Below are positions 10,359 to 21,599 of a stretch of 64,000 nt of DNA, piece after piece. Where the stretch lies: positions 1,178,001 through 1,242,000 of the forward strand of contig JAYKKT010000056.1 in NCBI GenBank assembly GCA_036023115.1, read 5' to 3'. The position numbers and the translations under genes were made by a program. Each line of letters opens with the position of its first letter. Positions within the stretch are counted from its first letter, which is position 1. A model generated the notes under the pieces. It ran no database searches, had not been told where the DNA came from, and saw nothing but the letters and a program-made list of their open reading frames with translations. Source of the stretch: Brasenia schreberi. Lineage: Eukaryota > Streptophyta > Magnoliopsida > Nymphaeales > Cabombaceae.

Positions 10359-11600
10359 GCTTGACTGAAAGTGTTATGGATTGTCGTGGGGTAGGATTTC
10401 AAAATCCTCACAGACTGAGAAGTGGTAAGTTCGGCATATCATGCTACCTAAAAGGTGTCTATACATATTACATATGAAAACAAAGAAATGTAATTTACTA
10501 TGAAACATAATATGTAAGCTTGGTGTTAATACCGTACCTACACTATTTAATTTCCCATTATAACAGGATCTTAATATTCTGTAGTATCAAAATATATTGT
10601 ATCTTATGTATATTTTAAAAAGCTAAAATTATATAGACCTACTAGATCTAGACCCGTCAATGGTCGTACCCGGTAACTCACCCACCACTTTGGATCTGGA
10701 TATGGGTACAAGGGCATGAGACCAACTAGACACCTGACCGGAATAATGGACACTTTAAATATCTGACTCCAATTGTAAATAGGATTTAATTCAATGTGTT
10801 TAGAGTATGAATTAGACCAACAGGAGCACAACGAGACTTGAAACTAGATAGCTGAAATACTGCGAAACTACGATCATACCTATAAAGAATTATCACAGTG
10901 CAATTGAAGCAATAATTCATATCTACTAGTTTGAACAATATGAGCTCTAAACTATTAAAGTATTATATGGCTAAAAGAGGCACCACATTTTGCGTTTGTA
11001 AAAGCTTTGTGAATTTCTTATATTTCTTCAGTTACAAAATTGAAAGGATGTAAAGTAAGCTTGCCAAGAGGCCTTACATATTCAGGCTATACTAGATTAT
11101 TGATTGGTCAGATGCATTCCGAATGACTCAAAATACGATGAACTGGAAATGGTTCTCAACTTCCAGACTCAAGTTAGGGTCAGGTTCTGTCTAGACTATA
11201 AGGGGGCATCGGAAATATTAGTGAAGAGACGAACACTACGGCGATGCAGGACAATTCAAGTCCTAAACTAAAAGGATATCATGAACCTATTCAGAGATCA
11301 GTGAGCTCCTAAAGATTTCAATGATTATAAAAATGATCATGCAGCACTAAACACATCTCAGCTTCAATGATTCCATCTTATGGAGAGAGAGATCTTTGGT
11401 ATGGATACTTGTAGAAAAGACTGGGAAGAGCAGTTACTTCGGAACGGGTACTTGGATTCAAAACGGTATTACCCTAATGCAATTTAGCAAATAATGGTGA
11501 TGATATTAATCCCAATGCATCAGTTGATAGCATGGCAAGACAAGGTGCTATTTGGAGGCTAGCTGGGTGGTGTTAGAAGGAAAGTTATATCCCAATCAGC
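10359..11600. other. non-coding, nothing recognised
   Basis: No supported gene. The right part (from about 11300) may already belong to the L1 relic that follows. Confidence 0.3.
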
Positions 11601-12520
11601 TATCGACAGGCTCCATGTGATCGTATCACCTAACCCGCGTACCCGGAAGATGGGTTTTGGTTGTCCCATGGTACCGATGACAGCGTACAAGTTAAGAGTG
11701 GATATAATCTTCCTGAAGGGGATTGCACGATGTTGAATCCATTATGGCATATAACATGGAGGTCAGCTGTTTCTGAACGTATTAACTTTCGCATATGGCA
11801 AATTCTACATAATCGGATACGACGACTTCCTACTCGTAGTCTCCTATTTCATGGGGCCTTAGAGATGGTAGCTGCCCGTTGTGCGAAGGAGCAGCGGGAA
11901 CAACGTTACATTCGGTTCGAGACTGCAATGAAGCTAGTGCAATCTTGAACTTATTGGTACCCCATCAAAACGAGCTCTCTTTTATTCACTCGATGGGATT
12001 CTTTGTATATTAGCATGCTTATCATCAAGTTTCAGCATCAATAACGAACACTGGAGCATAAAATACTGTGTGGCTTTTACAGAAACGGCGCAACGAAGAA
12101 CTCCTTAACCTAGATTTTAGGTGGCCTTCACTACCACAAAAGCCTATTCAATGGTCGGTTAAACAAATGTGTTGCTTCTAAAAGTCACATTGCAAGTGCC
12201 AAACAAATCAAAACTCATGAAGTCCAGCTTATAACCGATGATGGTTCGATCAAAATAAATACAGATGGTAGTCATAATCGACACACTTGCTGTGTACTAA
12301 TAATTCCTCGGAAAATTAGACAGGAGGTACCACATGCAACATTGGACAGGGCTCGGTTATTGCAGCATAAACTTGAGGAACGCATGATGGTTTGCTGCTA
12401 GCATGGGAGGACTCGTAAATTGTCCTGATTTTACAAAAGAGAAGCCTATTCGGCCTGTATCAAACTGAATCAGCCATGTTGATGGATTACGAGAATGCAG
12501 CCAATGATTTTCCAAATAGA
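11601..12520 (+). pseudogene. L1-type LINE 3' relic (zinc-binding RT tail and RNase H)
   Basis: Plus-strand translation around 11640-11945 gives EDGFWLSHGTDDSVQVKSGY, then WHITWRSAVSERINFRIWQ and LPTRSLLFHG. This is the pattern of the zf-RVT domain at the C-terminus of plant L1 ORF2 (a W...DG.FSVKSAY...W..iW...P.ki..F.W....LPT series). About 300 bp further on, IKINTDGS near 12250-12275 matches the first strand of the plant LINE RNase H (RVT_3) domain. Frames are broken throughout. The relic ends about 100 bp beyond the stop codon of NDHU and converges on it. The upstream RT is not recognisable. Confidence 0.6.
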
Positions 12521-12625
12521 ATAATCAAATAAACGAAGAACTGTGTGTGGCCATAATGCCGAGCCAGGGGTGGTAATACAGTTTTGTATCTCATCCTCCC
12601 GATGGGATGCATTAGAGGTTGTTGT

Positions 12626-15600
12626 TTACTTATTGAGTGCGATTGACAGTACAACAGACAATACAAACCAACCTAAGAAGAAATAGCCTACAAGCCTGGT
12701 CGGACCAACATCCTCTGGCTCCTGCAAGAACAACAAGAAATTATAATGACTCTCAAAATAGTACTCTCATGTCCCTTTGTTCAAAATGACAAACTGTAGC
12801 AAGCTGCAAATGGACACTTTTAGAAGCCAAAAGCACAACTAAACAGAAAATGAGAACCCATCTCAGAACAATTGCTGAATTTAGGGGTCGCAATTTGCAT
12901 GGATATGATGAACATGGACTTTTCCCATCTTTTGTCTCGATTTGAAATTTTCATCAATTTCTGAATCTAGTCGAGTTTCTGCTTGACAGACCATGACTCA
13001 AGAAGCCACCCTTGATAAAAGAATTGGATAGTGTGAAAAGAAGTCAGGCTTTCTGTTCAGGTGATTGTCTAGCCCTACAATTCTCATTGTCTTTTCAATG
13101 GATAAATGGAGAATGATAGTCTTTAACCTGACTGCAATCGACTAGTGAAGCTCTTGGGCTGAAAATGAGACTGACTTTCACTATGTAGAAAGCGGAAACC
13201 ACCCCCACATGGACTCATGAACTGACACCCAGAGGAGGAGATGGGATAGGATAAAAAATGCGTGAGAGCAATTGTTGAAGCAATATGATAGCGCTAGAAT
13301 TGGAGGGACTTGCTTACACATGGAAAGCTAGCTCAGCAAGAAGATGACGGACCTTAGTGTTGCTCGAAGAATAGGCCAGTCAAGTGCGTCGTGGTAAGGG
13401 ATTGCCAAGAAAGATAATGGAGAGGATAGGATCACGAAGTCATACTCAGTTTCAGACAAAGGCAGTGACTGGGAAAGGATTGTAGCCATAAAAGAAAGGT
13501 CCCTGCAAGGAAGAAAGGAAATTGGGTGCTAATCCTTATGAGTTAACATGACTCTCGCTATATATAAATGCCTCAATCAGCACAAAGCCATGATGGAAGT
13601 TCTTTTGCGACAAGGGAAAAAGAAATACACAGAATTAAAAAAAAAACTATTAGGAAAAAATTACAAGATTCACATGCAAGACCCACTACAGAACTTGAAA
13701 GATTATTCTCAAAATAATATATCACCCACGATAAAATGGTATTATGTATTCGTCTCTCTCTCTCTCTCACACACACACACATTATAGATGAACAGATAGT
13801 AACAGACTATATTTCTTGTTTTGCTAGACATATGATATCCAGCGCCAACATTCTGCAAGGAGGGTCTTAAGAAAGAGAAGGAATCCCAGGAAAACATGTA
13901 TTATTTATGGGGAGAGGTAATGACAATAATAAATCAGAATGGAAAGCTCCATACCTGAGGGGGAGGAGACTGAGTAGGGGTCTGTGTTATGTCAACTTCA
14001 AATGGCCAAACATACCTATCAGGTTTCTCACTCCTTGCTAGGCTCCAATCGTAGAATCTCCTCTCTTCCTCAGACGACAGAATAGCATAGGATTCCTAAC
14101 AGGAACATAAGAAATCACATAGTGAAAGATAAGACCATCTAAGATCAAGATCTGATAAGAGTGTGGGAGATAAGGACAACACGAGCAAAGCCCATGTTGA
14201 GTAAATCCTTCTGCGAAGGCACCGAGCAGTTGTGAAGAGAGTGCTTTAGAGTTGACAGATAAGATGGAATGCTATTACTTCGTATGAACAAATTAATATC
14301 TTGAAAATTTTGGGCTCATCTAACCTTCAAGAGTTCCAGTTCCTTCTCTGTTTGTTCTTCTTCACCTCGATACATCAGATCCTCATATTTTCTTTTGTAT
14401 GCGAGGTTGACCTAGTTGAGGCAAACATGAACTCATATGAGAAACATGAATCACAACTTAAGGCATGAAAATGAAGGAAATTCTCTCAAATTAGGGTTCG
14501 TTTAAGCAAACTGTTAGGGAGATTATGTTGAAAGGTGAAGAAATTCCCCTGACATGATCGTTAAATCTGTTCAATGACCCTCAGTTTGGGACTGTGTCAT
14601 AACCATAAAAATGGGATGAGCTGGCAAATGAGTCATGATATCCAGCTTTATCCTGCTTTTAGGATAAGTAATCAAGACCACACAACCTGGCATTTACATG
14701 GATCCTTAGGCCTCATGAAGTTAGTATAAGCAAACCGCTTTGTATGCATATTGACACAAACCTCATCTAATTATTCAATCAAAGCTGGTGATGGTTCATA
14801 TTTAATAAGTAGAAAAGCTACATTTTTGTTTCTTTTGCGTTGCAAAAAGTACCTTTTTGGGTGCTTTCTTTTGATCTGAACTATTATCTATTTAATTTAA
14901 ACCGTTGGGCACTTGCATCGGTTTGCATATAACATCTGAAATGATGTATACCCGTAGACACTTAGGATCAGCAGAACTGGGACTAACATCAGCAAACTGA
15001 AGGTCAAAATGAAGCAGCCTTCTTTGTATGTACCATATCTACATTTACCTCAAAAAAGAAATGCCACATCATAACTTTTTTATTTTATTCTAATACATTC
15101 TAGGTTTTACTAAGGAAGGACCCTATACATAATGAAGTTATTAGAAACAAATTGGGAGTAACATCAACAGAGATAAAATAAGGAGAAATCATTTTAGATG
15201 GTTTGAAAACGTAGAAAAACGACCAAAAAAGCCCAACTGTCATTACACATGATAGATCTTTGTGGAAATAAAAACCATGTAACTGACACCATCTACAATG
15301 AGAAAAGGCTAGTTGTTGTTGTACATCCTAGGTACTACTGGACATTTTCACTGGTGCATATCCTCCAATTTTCTCACGTCTTCACATTAAAGTTTCATTT
15401 GACAGTTTCATTTTACCAAGACATTCGATAATTTTTTACCATCTATTTGTGCCACAGTGAGTATTTCCTGTGAAGGGCTGGCATAGTCTACTATGCAAGC
15501 TGAATCCTTGAATCTAAAGTTCGTGTTCCAATGAAGGCAATTGAAAGTTTCGTAGAATTTCCGGAGTACTCCAATCTTTTGTTATTTCAAACAACTAAAT

Positions 15601-16816
15601 GGCAAGTGTGACTCCTCTTCACCCTATAATATGTGCTTAATCACTTCTATCTTGATCAGCGTTTTCCTGGGCACAAGGAGCCAGGGCTTTCCGGGCTCAC
15701 AGTCTCACTCAGAAGAACCATCAAGCTGTGTTACACGGGTGCCAATGCTCGCAAGGCATGGTGTCGGTGTGAACGCATATATAAAGCAGAAGAAAATCTC
15801 AGTTTTCAGAAATTATGATTTACTAATAAAGTATTAATAACTCAGTATTTCAGAAGATAGTCTTTGACATTGCACAAAACTAATTTTAAAGTAGAATTTT
15901 GATTAAAATTTTCAAATAATCATTGTCGATTTGGACCAAGAGAAGTGCGGTTGTCGAGCGTCGGATTGTCGAACACAAGTATGGCGGTATTGTAATAGAA
16001 ATGCATATGTGACATGGTCTTGGGGCATGCTTCTCTCTACCTAAAGTAGCTTGCCAGATAAAAAAAATGTTTTCCTTATTCTTAGGGAAGCAAAGAAATA
16101 TAAAATTCCACATTTGTCGAACCCAATTCTTCAAAATGGAAGAATACAGCGCAGGCAGTGACACCACAGACAGTAAGATTGAAACAAGAAGGAAGAATTT
16201 ACAAAAGGAGAGGATTGAAGAATTTAGTTGATATACAAGAGTGAAATCTTAATATACATAAAATCGAATAATCTTGCCACATCTGAAATACATAATGACA
16301 ACAGATAGATCAACTTTTGTATACTTTATACAAATCATGATGAAATTCAAGAAGCTAGTGACTCATCCATTTAGATATAGAGAGCAATGTATGACCGTAA
16401 ACGGAAAATCTGAATGAAGAGCATTTTCAGGGCTGCCAGTATCTACCTGATCATAGGATGCTCCTCTTGGGATGTCAAGCCTACCATAATGATCGACGGT
16501 CGTGATCGCTGCACTCTAATTGATTTGATTAATCAATTCATTAATCAATTGGGGAGAGAGAGAGAGAGAGAGTTCGTGACGTACGAATGCCTCGGAGTGC
16601 CTTCTGAACGTTGTCGCTAGAGATAAGAGAGGAGAAACCTGCTTGAGCTTGTCCCATAACGGAAGAGTCGTCGGACGTACTCTCCACTGCCGCCTGTGGA
16701 GTTGCCTCCGATGAATTCCGAACAATGACCGACAGCTTTCTCGCCGTTAAATCCAAGAATCTCGGCCGGCATGGCAGTAGACCGAACGTCGGAGACACCT
16801 GCACCCTGCCCGCCAT
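12626..16816 (-). CDS. NDHU: NAD(P)H-quinone oxidoreductase subunit U, chloroplastic
   Basis: Five exons on the minus strand: 16816-16585, 16508-16447, 14411-14325, 14095-13955 and 12721-12626 (618 bp, 205 residues plus TAA). All introns are GT-AG and the phases join without error. Residues of about 1-50 are Ser/Arg-rich, acid-poor early and look like a chloroplast transit peptide. Residues of about 83-155 form the J-like region (YGRLDIPRGASYDQ, then NLAYKRKYEDL and SEEERRFYDWSLARSEKP) without an HPD tripeptide. Residues of about 185-203 form one hydrophobic, probably membrane-spanning segment. Known members (Arabidopsis CRRL/NdhU) belong to the stromal, electron-donor-binding part of the thylakoid NDH complex in cyclic electron flow. 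The length fits the family. The start was chosen because the upstream extension of the frame is CT-rich 5' UTR. This is the only gene in the window that looks functional. Confidence 0.94.
12722..13954 (-). other. NDHU intron 4
   Basis: 1,233-bp GT-AG intron between exons 4 and 5. It holds a CT/CA microsatellite (13753-13781) and no recognisable transposon. ORFs on both strands at 13548-13787 are not supported as genes. Confidence 0.85.
13753..13781. repeat. (TC)n(AC)n microsatellite
   Basis: A run of TC dinucleotides followed directly by AC dinucleotides inside NDHU intron 4. Confidence 0.95.
14412..16446 (-). other. NDHU intron 2
   Basis: 2,035-bp GT-AG intron. It carries an antisense RTE 3' fragment at 15109-15321. 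Two overlapping plus-strand ORFs at 15631-15837 (68 and 61 codons) have no recognised family. A minus-strand ORF at 15886-16167 likewise has none. Confidence 0.85.
15109..15321 (+). mobile_element. RTE LINE 3' fragment in NDHU intron 2
   Basis: Plus-strand sequence matching the last ~300 bp of the RTE copies: TACATAATGAAGTTATTAG, then a decayed version of the [11 protein letters not shown] coding segment, an internal deletion, and an end in AGAAAAGGCTAGTTGTTGTTG. The element is antisense to NDHU. It is heavily mutated, so the insertion is old and evidently tolerated by splicing. Confidence 0.85.
16552..16572. repeat. (GA)n microsatellite in NDHU intron 1
   Basis: About ten GA units in a 76-bp intron (16509-16584). 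On the transcribed strand it is a CT run starting about 12 nt inside the intron from the GTACGT donor. Confidence 0.9.
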
Positions 16817-17040
16817 TATCGTTATCCTTCGCCTCCCTCCTGCAGGGGAGTAAAGGTATGAGAGAGAAAGACAGAGAGAAGAGGAGCCGTGGCCACTCGA
16901 AAACCGAACAAGATGAGATGATGAAACGTTCAGTTGTAGTCGACAAACACTACAAATAAAATTATGAGGATTCAAACGGATCCTGAATTTGGATGTGAAT
17001 TAAGAAGCTAAAATCGATTGATTGGATATATAAAATTGGA
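16817..17040 (-). promoter_or_regulatory. presumed NDHU 5' UTR and core promoter
   Basis: Upstream of the NDHU start the minus strand has a CT-rich leader (16840-16880) and, at 17035-17026, a TTTTATATAT box about 210 bp from the ATG. A second AT-rich candidate lies near 16970-16957. Which one is used cannot be told from sequence. Confidence 0.35.
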
Positions 17041-17083
17041 TCCAATATCAGAAACATTAGATTCTTCTTGAATAAAATGGAGA

Positions 17084-17180
17084 GGGCTCACCTGGCTAGG
17101 AAGTCGACTCAAAAGTTGAAGGTCACAAGTTCGATACTCAGGCGGTGTATCTCTTCTATCTTGTACCAAAAGGAAGAATT
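17084..17180 (+). mobile_element. tRNA-derived SINE (copy 1)
   Basis: A-box-like CACCTGGCTAGGAAG at 17090 and B-box AGTTCGATACTC at 17128-17139, about 30 bp apart, form a pol III internal promoter. The stretch GTTGAAGGTCACAAGTTCGA resembles the SINE at 63007. It cannot be folded into a full tRNA cloverleaf, so it is called a SINE. It lies 270-360 bp upstream of the NDHU start. Confidence 0.6.
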
Positions 17181-17329
17181 CTTGAGAACGACACTATGAA
17201 CTTTTTGTCCCTTTCATTCGTGCAAGTTTAGCAGCATTGTTATTATCAGTAGTAGCAGCAACATATATTGTAACAAATATTCATTAATTCTCAGAATCAG
17301 ATACAAGAATCGAGTAAAAAATCTGTGGC

Positions 17330-17810
17330 TTCTTCAACCCAAGTGCAACCGCCATGTGATTTAGCAACATACATCAATATTGCATCCCCCGCACAATTAT
17401 TGGGATCGAGAAGTAGCCAAACCAAAAATCTTCTGTAAGATATATGATCTGTTCTCAATCAAAAACAGATGGGGCTTTGATAGCTAACTCTGAATAAAGG
17501 TTCCATATTCCTGGTTTGCACGAAAAGACCGACCCTTCTCTAATGGCCATGACCTCTCCTCTAAAAGGTGTAATTTGTTTAACCCCTGCACTAATCGGGC
17601 AGCAAAAAATTTGCCATTCTAGTCCCTGATAACTGCCACATATCTTGCTATATTATTAAACCAGATTCTACATAGTCGGTGTTCAGTTTTAGAAAACTTA
17701 CCTGCCCCATACCCTTCAACAACGCCAGTGCCTCATGAACAACTCTTTGAGGATCATGGATAGCTTTCCCTTGCCGAATGTTATTTCTCTTCCTCCAAGT
17801 CATATATCAT
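17330..17810 (-). pseudogene. L1-type LINE 3' relic (RNase H region)
   Basis: Minus-strand reading from 17810 gives TWRKRNNIRQGKAIHDPQRV, the W..RN segment that follows the zinc-binding domain of plant L1 ORF2. Lower down (about 17560-17340) GEVMAIREG...SCKPGIWNLYSEL and LNHMAVALGL resemble the RNase H (RVT_3) core and its C-terminal ANHMA motif. Stops and frameshifts are frequent. This relic and the one at 11601-12520 flank NDHU on both sides. Confidence 0.55.
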
Positions 17811-17814
17811 ATCT

Positions 17815-19430
17815 GTCGTACCCGCACACATCACGATCATGTGTTAATCCGAACCGATGCCGCTCCTTACACGAGTATAAATGTAATCATAATTTGAAAG
17901 ACAAGTATAGTTAAATTCTAACTCCACTTAAATATATCAAATATATATAAGTCAAAACAATATATTCAAAATGGTACGAGCCCCACTAAACATAGCCCAA
18001 AATGTCAAAAATAATTATATAAATAATCTAACTCTTATCTATATTGCATCATATTAAAAAAGTAGCTCGATCAATCTACTACTCGCTCTATGTGTTGTGG
18101 AGGTGCTAGCTTCATGACAAACCCTAAAATAATAGGGTGAGCTCCAATCTATAGCTTAGTAGGAAAGTTATACACCTTTTAACATAATCACATTTACATT
18201 ACAACTCATGATTTTAAGGTACACATGTTTCACAATCATTTCATAACAAATCACATTTACATTTCAACTCATGATTTCAAATTTATACTCGTACACACAT
18301 AAATCAGTTACAATAATTACGATACATAATGTGCAACCAAGTCACAGGAGTCGTTTAGCCCTCCCTTCACACAACCTTGGTCACCCCATCCACGGCGATC
18401 AAACCATGATGGCTCTCATGACAGAGTCCAAAAATACACTCTATATTCACCTCAAGCTAGAACACCCGAGAAACCTACAAGTCTCTAGATACCCTATACA
18501 AACTACATAAGTATGACTTATGTATTAACAAATCATTATGTTTCAAAACCAGTTACATCTTACCACATTCACAAGTTCATATCTGGATTCATATATCCAA
18601 ATCTATATCCATACAATGTTTAAATATTATTTTATGTCAATACATGCATATCAAAACATGTTCTTTATCAACCATATTATAAATAACATTATCTCAAAGC
18701 GTATCAAATAACTCATAATTTCAAACAACATTTAAGAATCATCAATAAAATATTTAAAAATCATACACATTTAAATCCATCCAAAACAAGAGAAATCACT
18801 TTTAATACGGTTCTATTACAGAATTCACAAACAGCCCTCTACCCAAAAGAGCATCAAGATCTACTTCTCAAACCATTGAGCCACTTTTATCACCACCAAA
18901 TTTTTCAATTTTAATCTCTCAACAATTATAAATAATAATAATACTAAAATTTATTTAACTATAAGTCTAACGCAACAAATTGGATCCAAATCAAACTCCA
19001 AATGATCCTCAAATGATCTAAAATCCAACCTAGATCCAAATAAGTTGTCTTGGATGTAAATTATTACTTAAATCCATTTTTTATGCAAACTGGACAAAAC
19101 AACAGGTATTACATGTTCCTACATTAATACAAAACCTGGCTTGAACCTGAAACTACTTAAACCATTCCTATTTTTGACCAAAAACATGTCCAACACCAAA
19201 CTACTATATGAAAACTGCACTTGATTCGCTACTTAGACGATAGAGCAATCCAATGAACTGCTCTTGTTTGCTTGTGGCCCTCAATTTGGACAAAAAACAC
19301 CATGAAATTGGTTACTTTCCAAAGTGGTAGATGCTGCTATCTCATTCCAAGCATTTGGGTGTTGTTGTTTTGGGTTGCTTGGGTGGCTAGACAGGTGTTT
19401 GGATCCAATCCGCCCCAAATATTACAACAT
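17815..19430. mobile_element. possible Gypsy (Tekay/Del-like) LTR
   Basis: About 1.6 kb without coding capacity. It starts TGTCGTACCCGC and contains a ATAGGGTGAGCTCC...TAGCTTAGTAGG block near 18135 and a TTGGGTGTTGTTGTTTTGGG block near 19350. That style is common in long LTRs of plant chromovirus elements. No matching second LTR, TSD or internal domain is present, so a solo LTR is only a suggestion. Confidence 0.3.
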
Positions 19431-19929
19431 TACTATACTGACTTTAGTACAAGCTTCCTACAACTTATTAAACAGTATGCACATCCATTTTTCCTAGTTA
19501 TTCTCACCTTGAACCTGCACTACTGTTGTTATTTTGGAGATAATGTATTTCTTACAAAAGAACATTTCTCAAGCAAGTGCTCCACTGTTCCAAGAGATTC
19601 CTCTTCCACTCTCGTACTTTTGTATGCCTTACTATTTTTTGTATCTCTTAAGAAGATAAATTTAATTTCTTTTTCATCTATTTTCAATTTCTCTTTTATC
19701 TATTTTCTTTCTTTTTAAGCTCTAAAACTTTTACTATATTCCTACAACCCCAAACTTTAAAAATAGTATAAGTTAGGCCTCCTTTTCTTCTAGAGTATAT
19801 ATGGGGTCATTTTGTTCCTTTTACTAAGAACTCTATTTAAAATATAACAAGATGTTAAGATATGTTCACTCTAATAGCATTTATAAAGAATGGAGTATAA
19901 TAAACTTGGAACTACCATTTCTAATGACA
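19431..19929. other. non-coding, nothing recognised
   Basis: An ORF at 19272-19718 is rich in Phe, Ser and Leu and has no recognisable motif. It is not called as a gene. Confidence 0.3.
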
Positions 19930-21520
19930 CCTTGTTTTTCCTTTGAGACTCAAAATAAGGGGTATATGATCCGAGTAGACTCAAAATAATTTGGATTATA
20001 GTATTCTCCTTCCCATCTAATCCTAAGCAATTGATGAAAGTTTCATGTTCAAGTTCTATTTTGGATTTGAAAACCTTAAATTTTCCCTATTGCTTCATCT
20101 TTATAAGATATTAAGTAAATATGATAATATCTAGTACAATTATCCATGAATGTGATACAATATTTCATGTCACCTGTAGTAGGTCATCCATGTAAATCAC
20201 AAACACTAAAATCAATCAAATCCAAAATTTTAGAACTTCTCTATGTTCTCTAGAAAGAAAGTTTTGTTATCTTAGTGGGTATGTAAGAACTACATAATTG
20301 ATTAATTTTATTTATTTTAAGAATTATATTTGATCAAACAATGTCATCTTATTTCCTAAAATTTACATGCTCCAATCAATAATACAATATATCACAAGAA
20401 TCAACCATATAAACAGATCAATATTCTTATTATTATTAATATTCAATTTACACATACTCTCACAAAGATACCTTTTTTTCAGGAACTTGTCTCCCTTCAA
20501 TAATATGAATTTATCTTCCTCAACTACATATTTATAAACTCATACTTGTTTAATAAGGTATTGATACTAAGTTTCTTCTTACATCAAGAATATAAAATAC
20601 ATTCATAAAAGTGATAATATTTTTTGATGTAAATTTGAGTTCCATAAATCCCTTTCATTTGACTTAAATCATTGAAGTATTTCCAATATATTAAATGAGT
20701 TGATCTTCTTTTTTTAATGGCAAGAAAAGATTTTTCTTTTTGTACACATGATGAGTTGCACCAAAGTTCACTCACTATGCACCAATGCCTTCAACTAAGT
20801 TAGCCTAAAAATTACTACCATAAGGTATTCCTTTGCATTTGGAACTCTTTAACCTTTTGAAATATTGACAATTACTCTTATGATATCCGAGTTTCTCATA
20901 ATGGTAGCAATTTTTTTTCTTTCTTATTCTTAGTGTCTCTACTGTTGTGCTTATGAGATTTATTAAAATTTTGATTTCTTTTTTAGGGTTTTTTAGACTT
21001 TTCTTTCTTCATTGCATAGACTTTCTCTTTAGTAATTGTTTCTTTAAAATCTTCTTATTTGTGATATTCTTCCTCAAGCCTAAGATGATTCCTTAATTAC
21101 TTAAGAGAGAGATATTCCTTCTTATGTTTAAGAGTTTTTGAAATATTTGAAAGAAAGAGAAAGCTTGTTTATTATCATACAAACAATTATAGAATCATTC
21201 ATGTTCATTTTGTATTGCTTAAAATTATTTAGGATCTATGTAAGTTCACAGAATTGTTTCATCACGGATTTATCATCTACCATTTTATAATTTTCAAATC
21301 TAATAACATGAAACTCCTTACTTATTGTATTTTCAACCATGTAAATTATGGTATCATCCATGTTCATTTTGTATTGCTCAAAATTATTTAGGATCCGTTC
21401 AAGTTCATAGAATTGTTTCATGATAGATCTACCATATATTATTTTATAATTATTAAATCTAATAAAAAACCTTTTACTTGTGTGTTGACAATGTATGATG
21501 CTTCCTATAAGTCCTTAGCA
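19930..21520 (-). pseudogene. Ty1/Copia gag-pol relic (gag, zinc knuckle, protease, integrase)
   Basis: Domains follow in Copia order on the minus strand. Gag: 21520-21195, with MDDTIIYMVENTIS and MKQFYELERILNNFEQYK. CCHC knuckle: near 20925-20870, CYHYEKLGYHKSNC, with the second Cys changed to Tyr. Protease: near 20770, FGATHHVYKKK, where the catalytic Asp of D-S/T-G is Asn. Integrase: 20330-19930, IDFSVCDLHG with the first catalytic Asp, ITFMDNCTRYYHIYL with the second, and EGEYYNP. Every domain contains stops. RT and RNase H are not found. The copy is old and 3'-truncated. Confidence 0.75.
21195..21512. repeat. tandem duplication inside the Copia gag relic, period 159 bp
   Basis: ATGTTCATTTTGTATTGCTY occurs at 21201 and again at 21360, and the following ~150 bp match in order (GAATTGTTTCATSA..., CATTTTATAAT...). 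The gag coding segment MKQF.EL is therefore present twice. Confidence 0.85.
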
Positions 21521-21599
21521 CTTGCTAAATCTTGGTAGTACCAAACATGTTATTAAATATATGTCCCATGCATATATAATCATCATTGTCCCATTTTTA

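Noticed and set aside
13573..13782. Minus-strand ORF with repeated Arg-Glu and Cys-Val residues
   Set aside because: A microsatellite translation in NDHU intron 4.
15631..15837. Two overlapping ORFs in NDHU intron 2 (about 60-68 codons)
   Set aside because: No family recognised and no splice or promoter support; the intron boundaries of NDHU are clear.
16541..16975. 144-codon ORF containing NDHU exon 1
   Set aside because: It extends upstream into the CT-rich 5' UTR and downstream through the intron 1 donor. Only 16585-16816 is coding.
17085..17140. Possible tRNA gene (also 41408-41465 and 63007-63061)
   Set aside because: A and B boxes are present but acceptor and anticodon stems do not pair; SINE is the better call.
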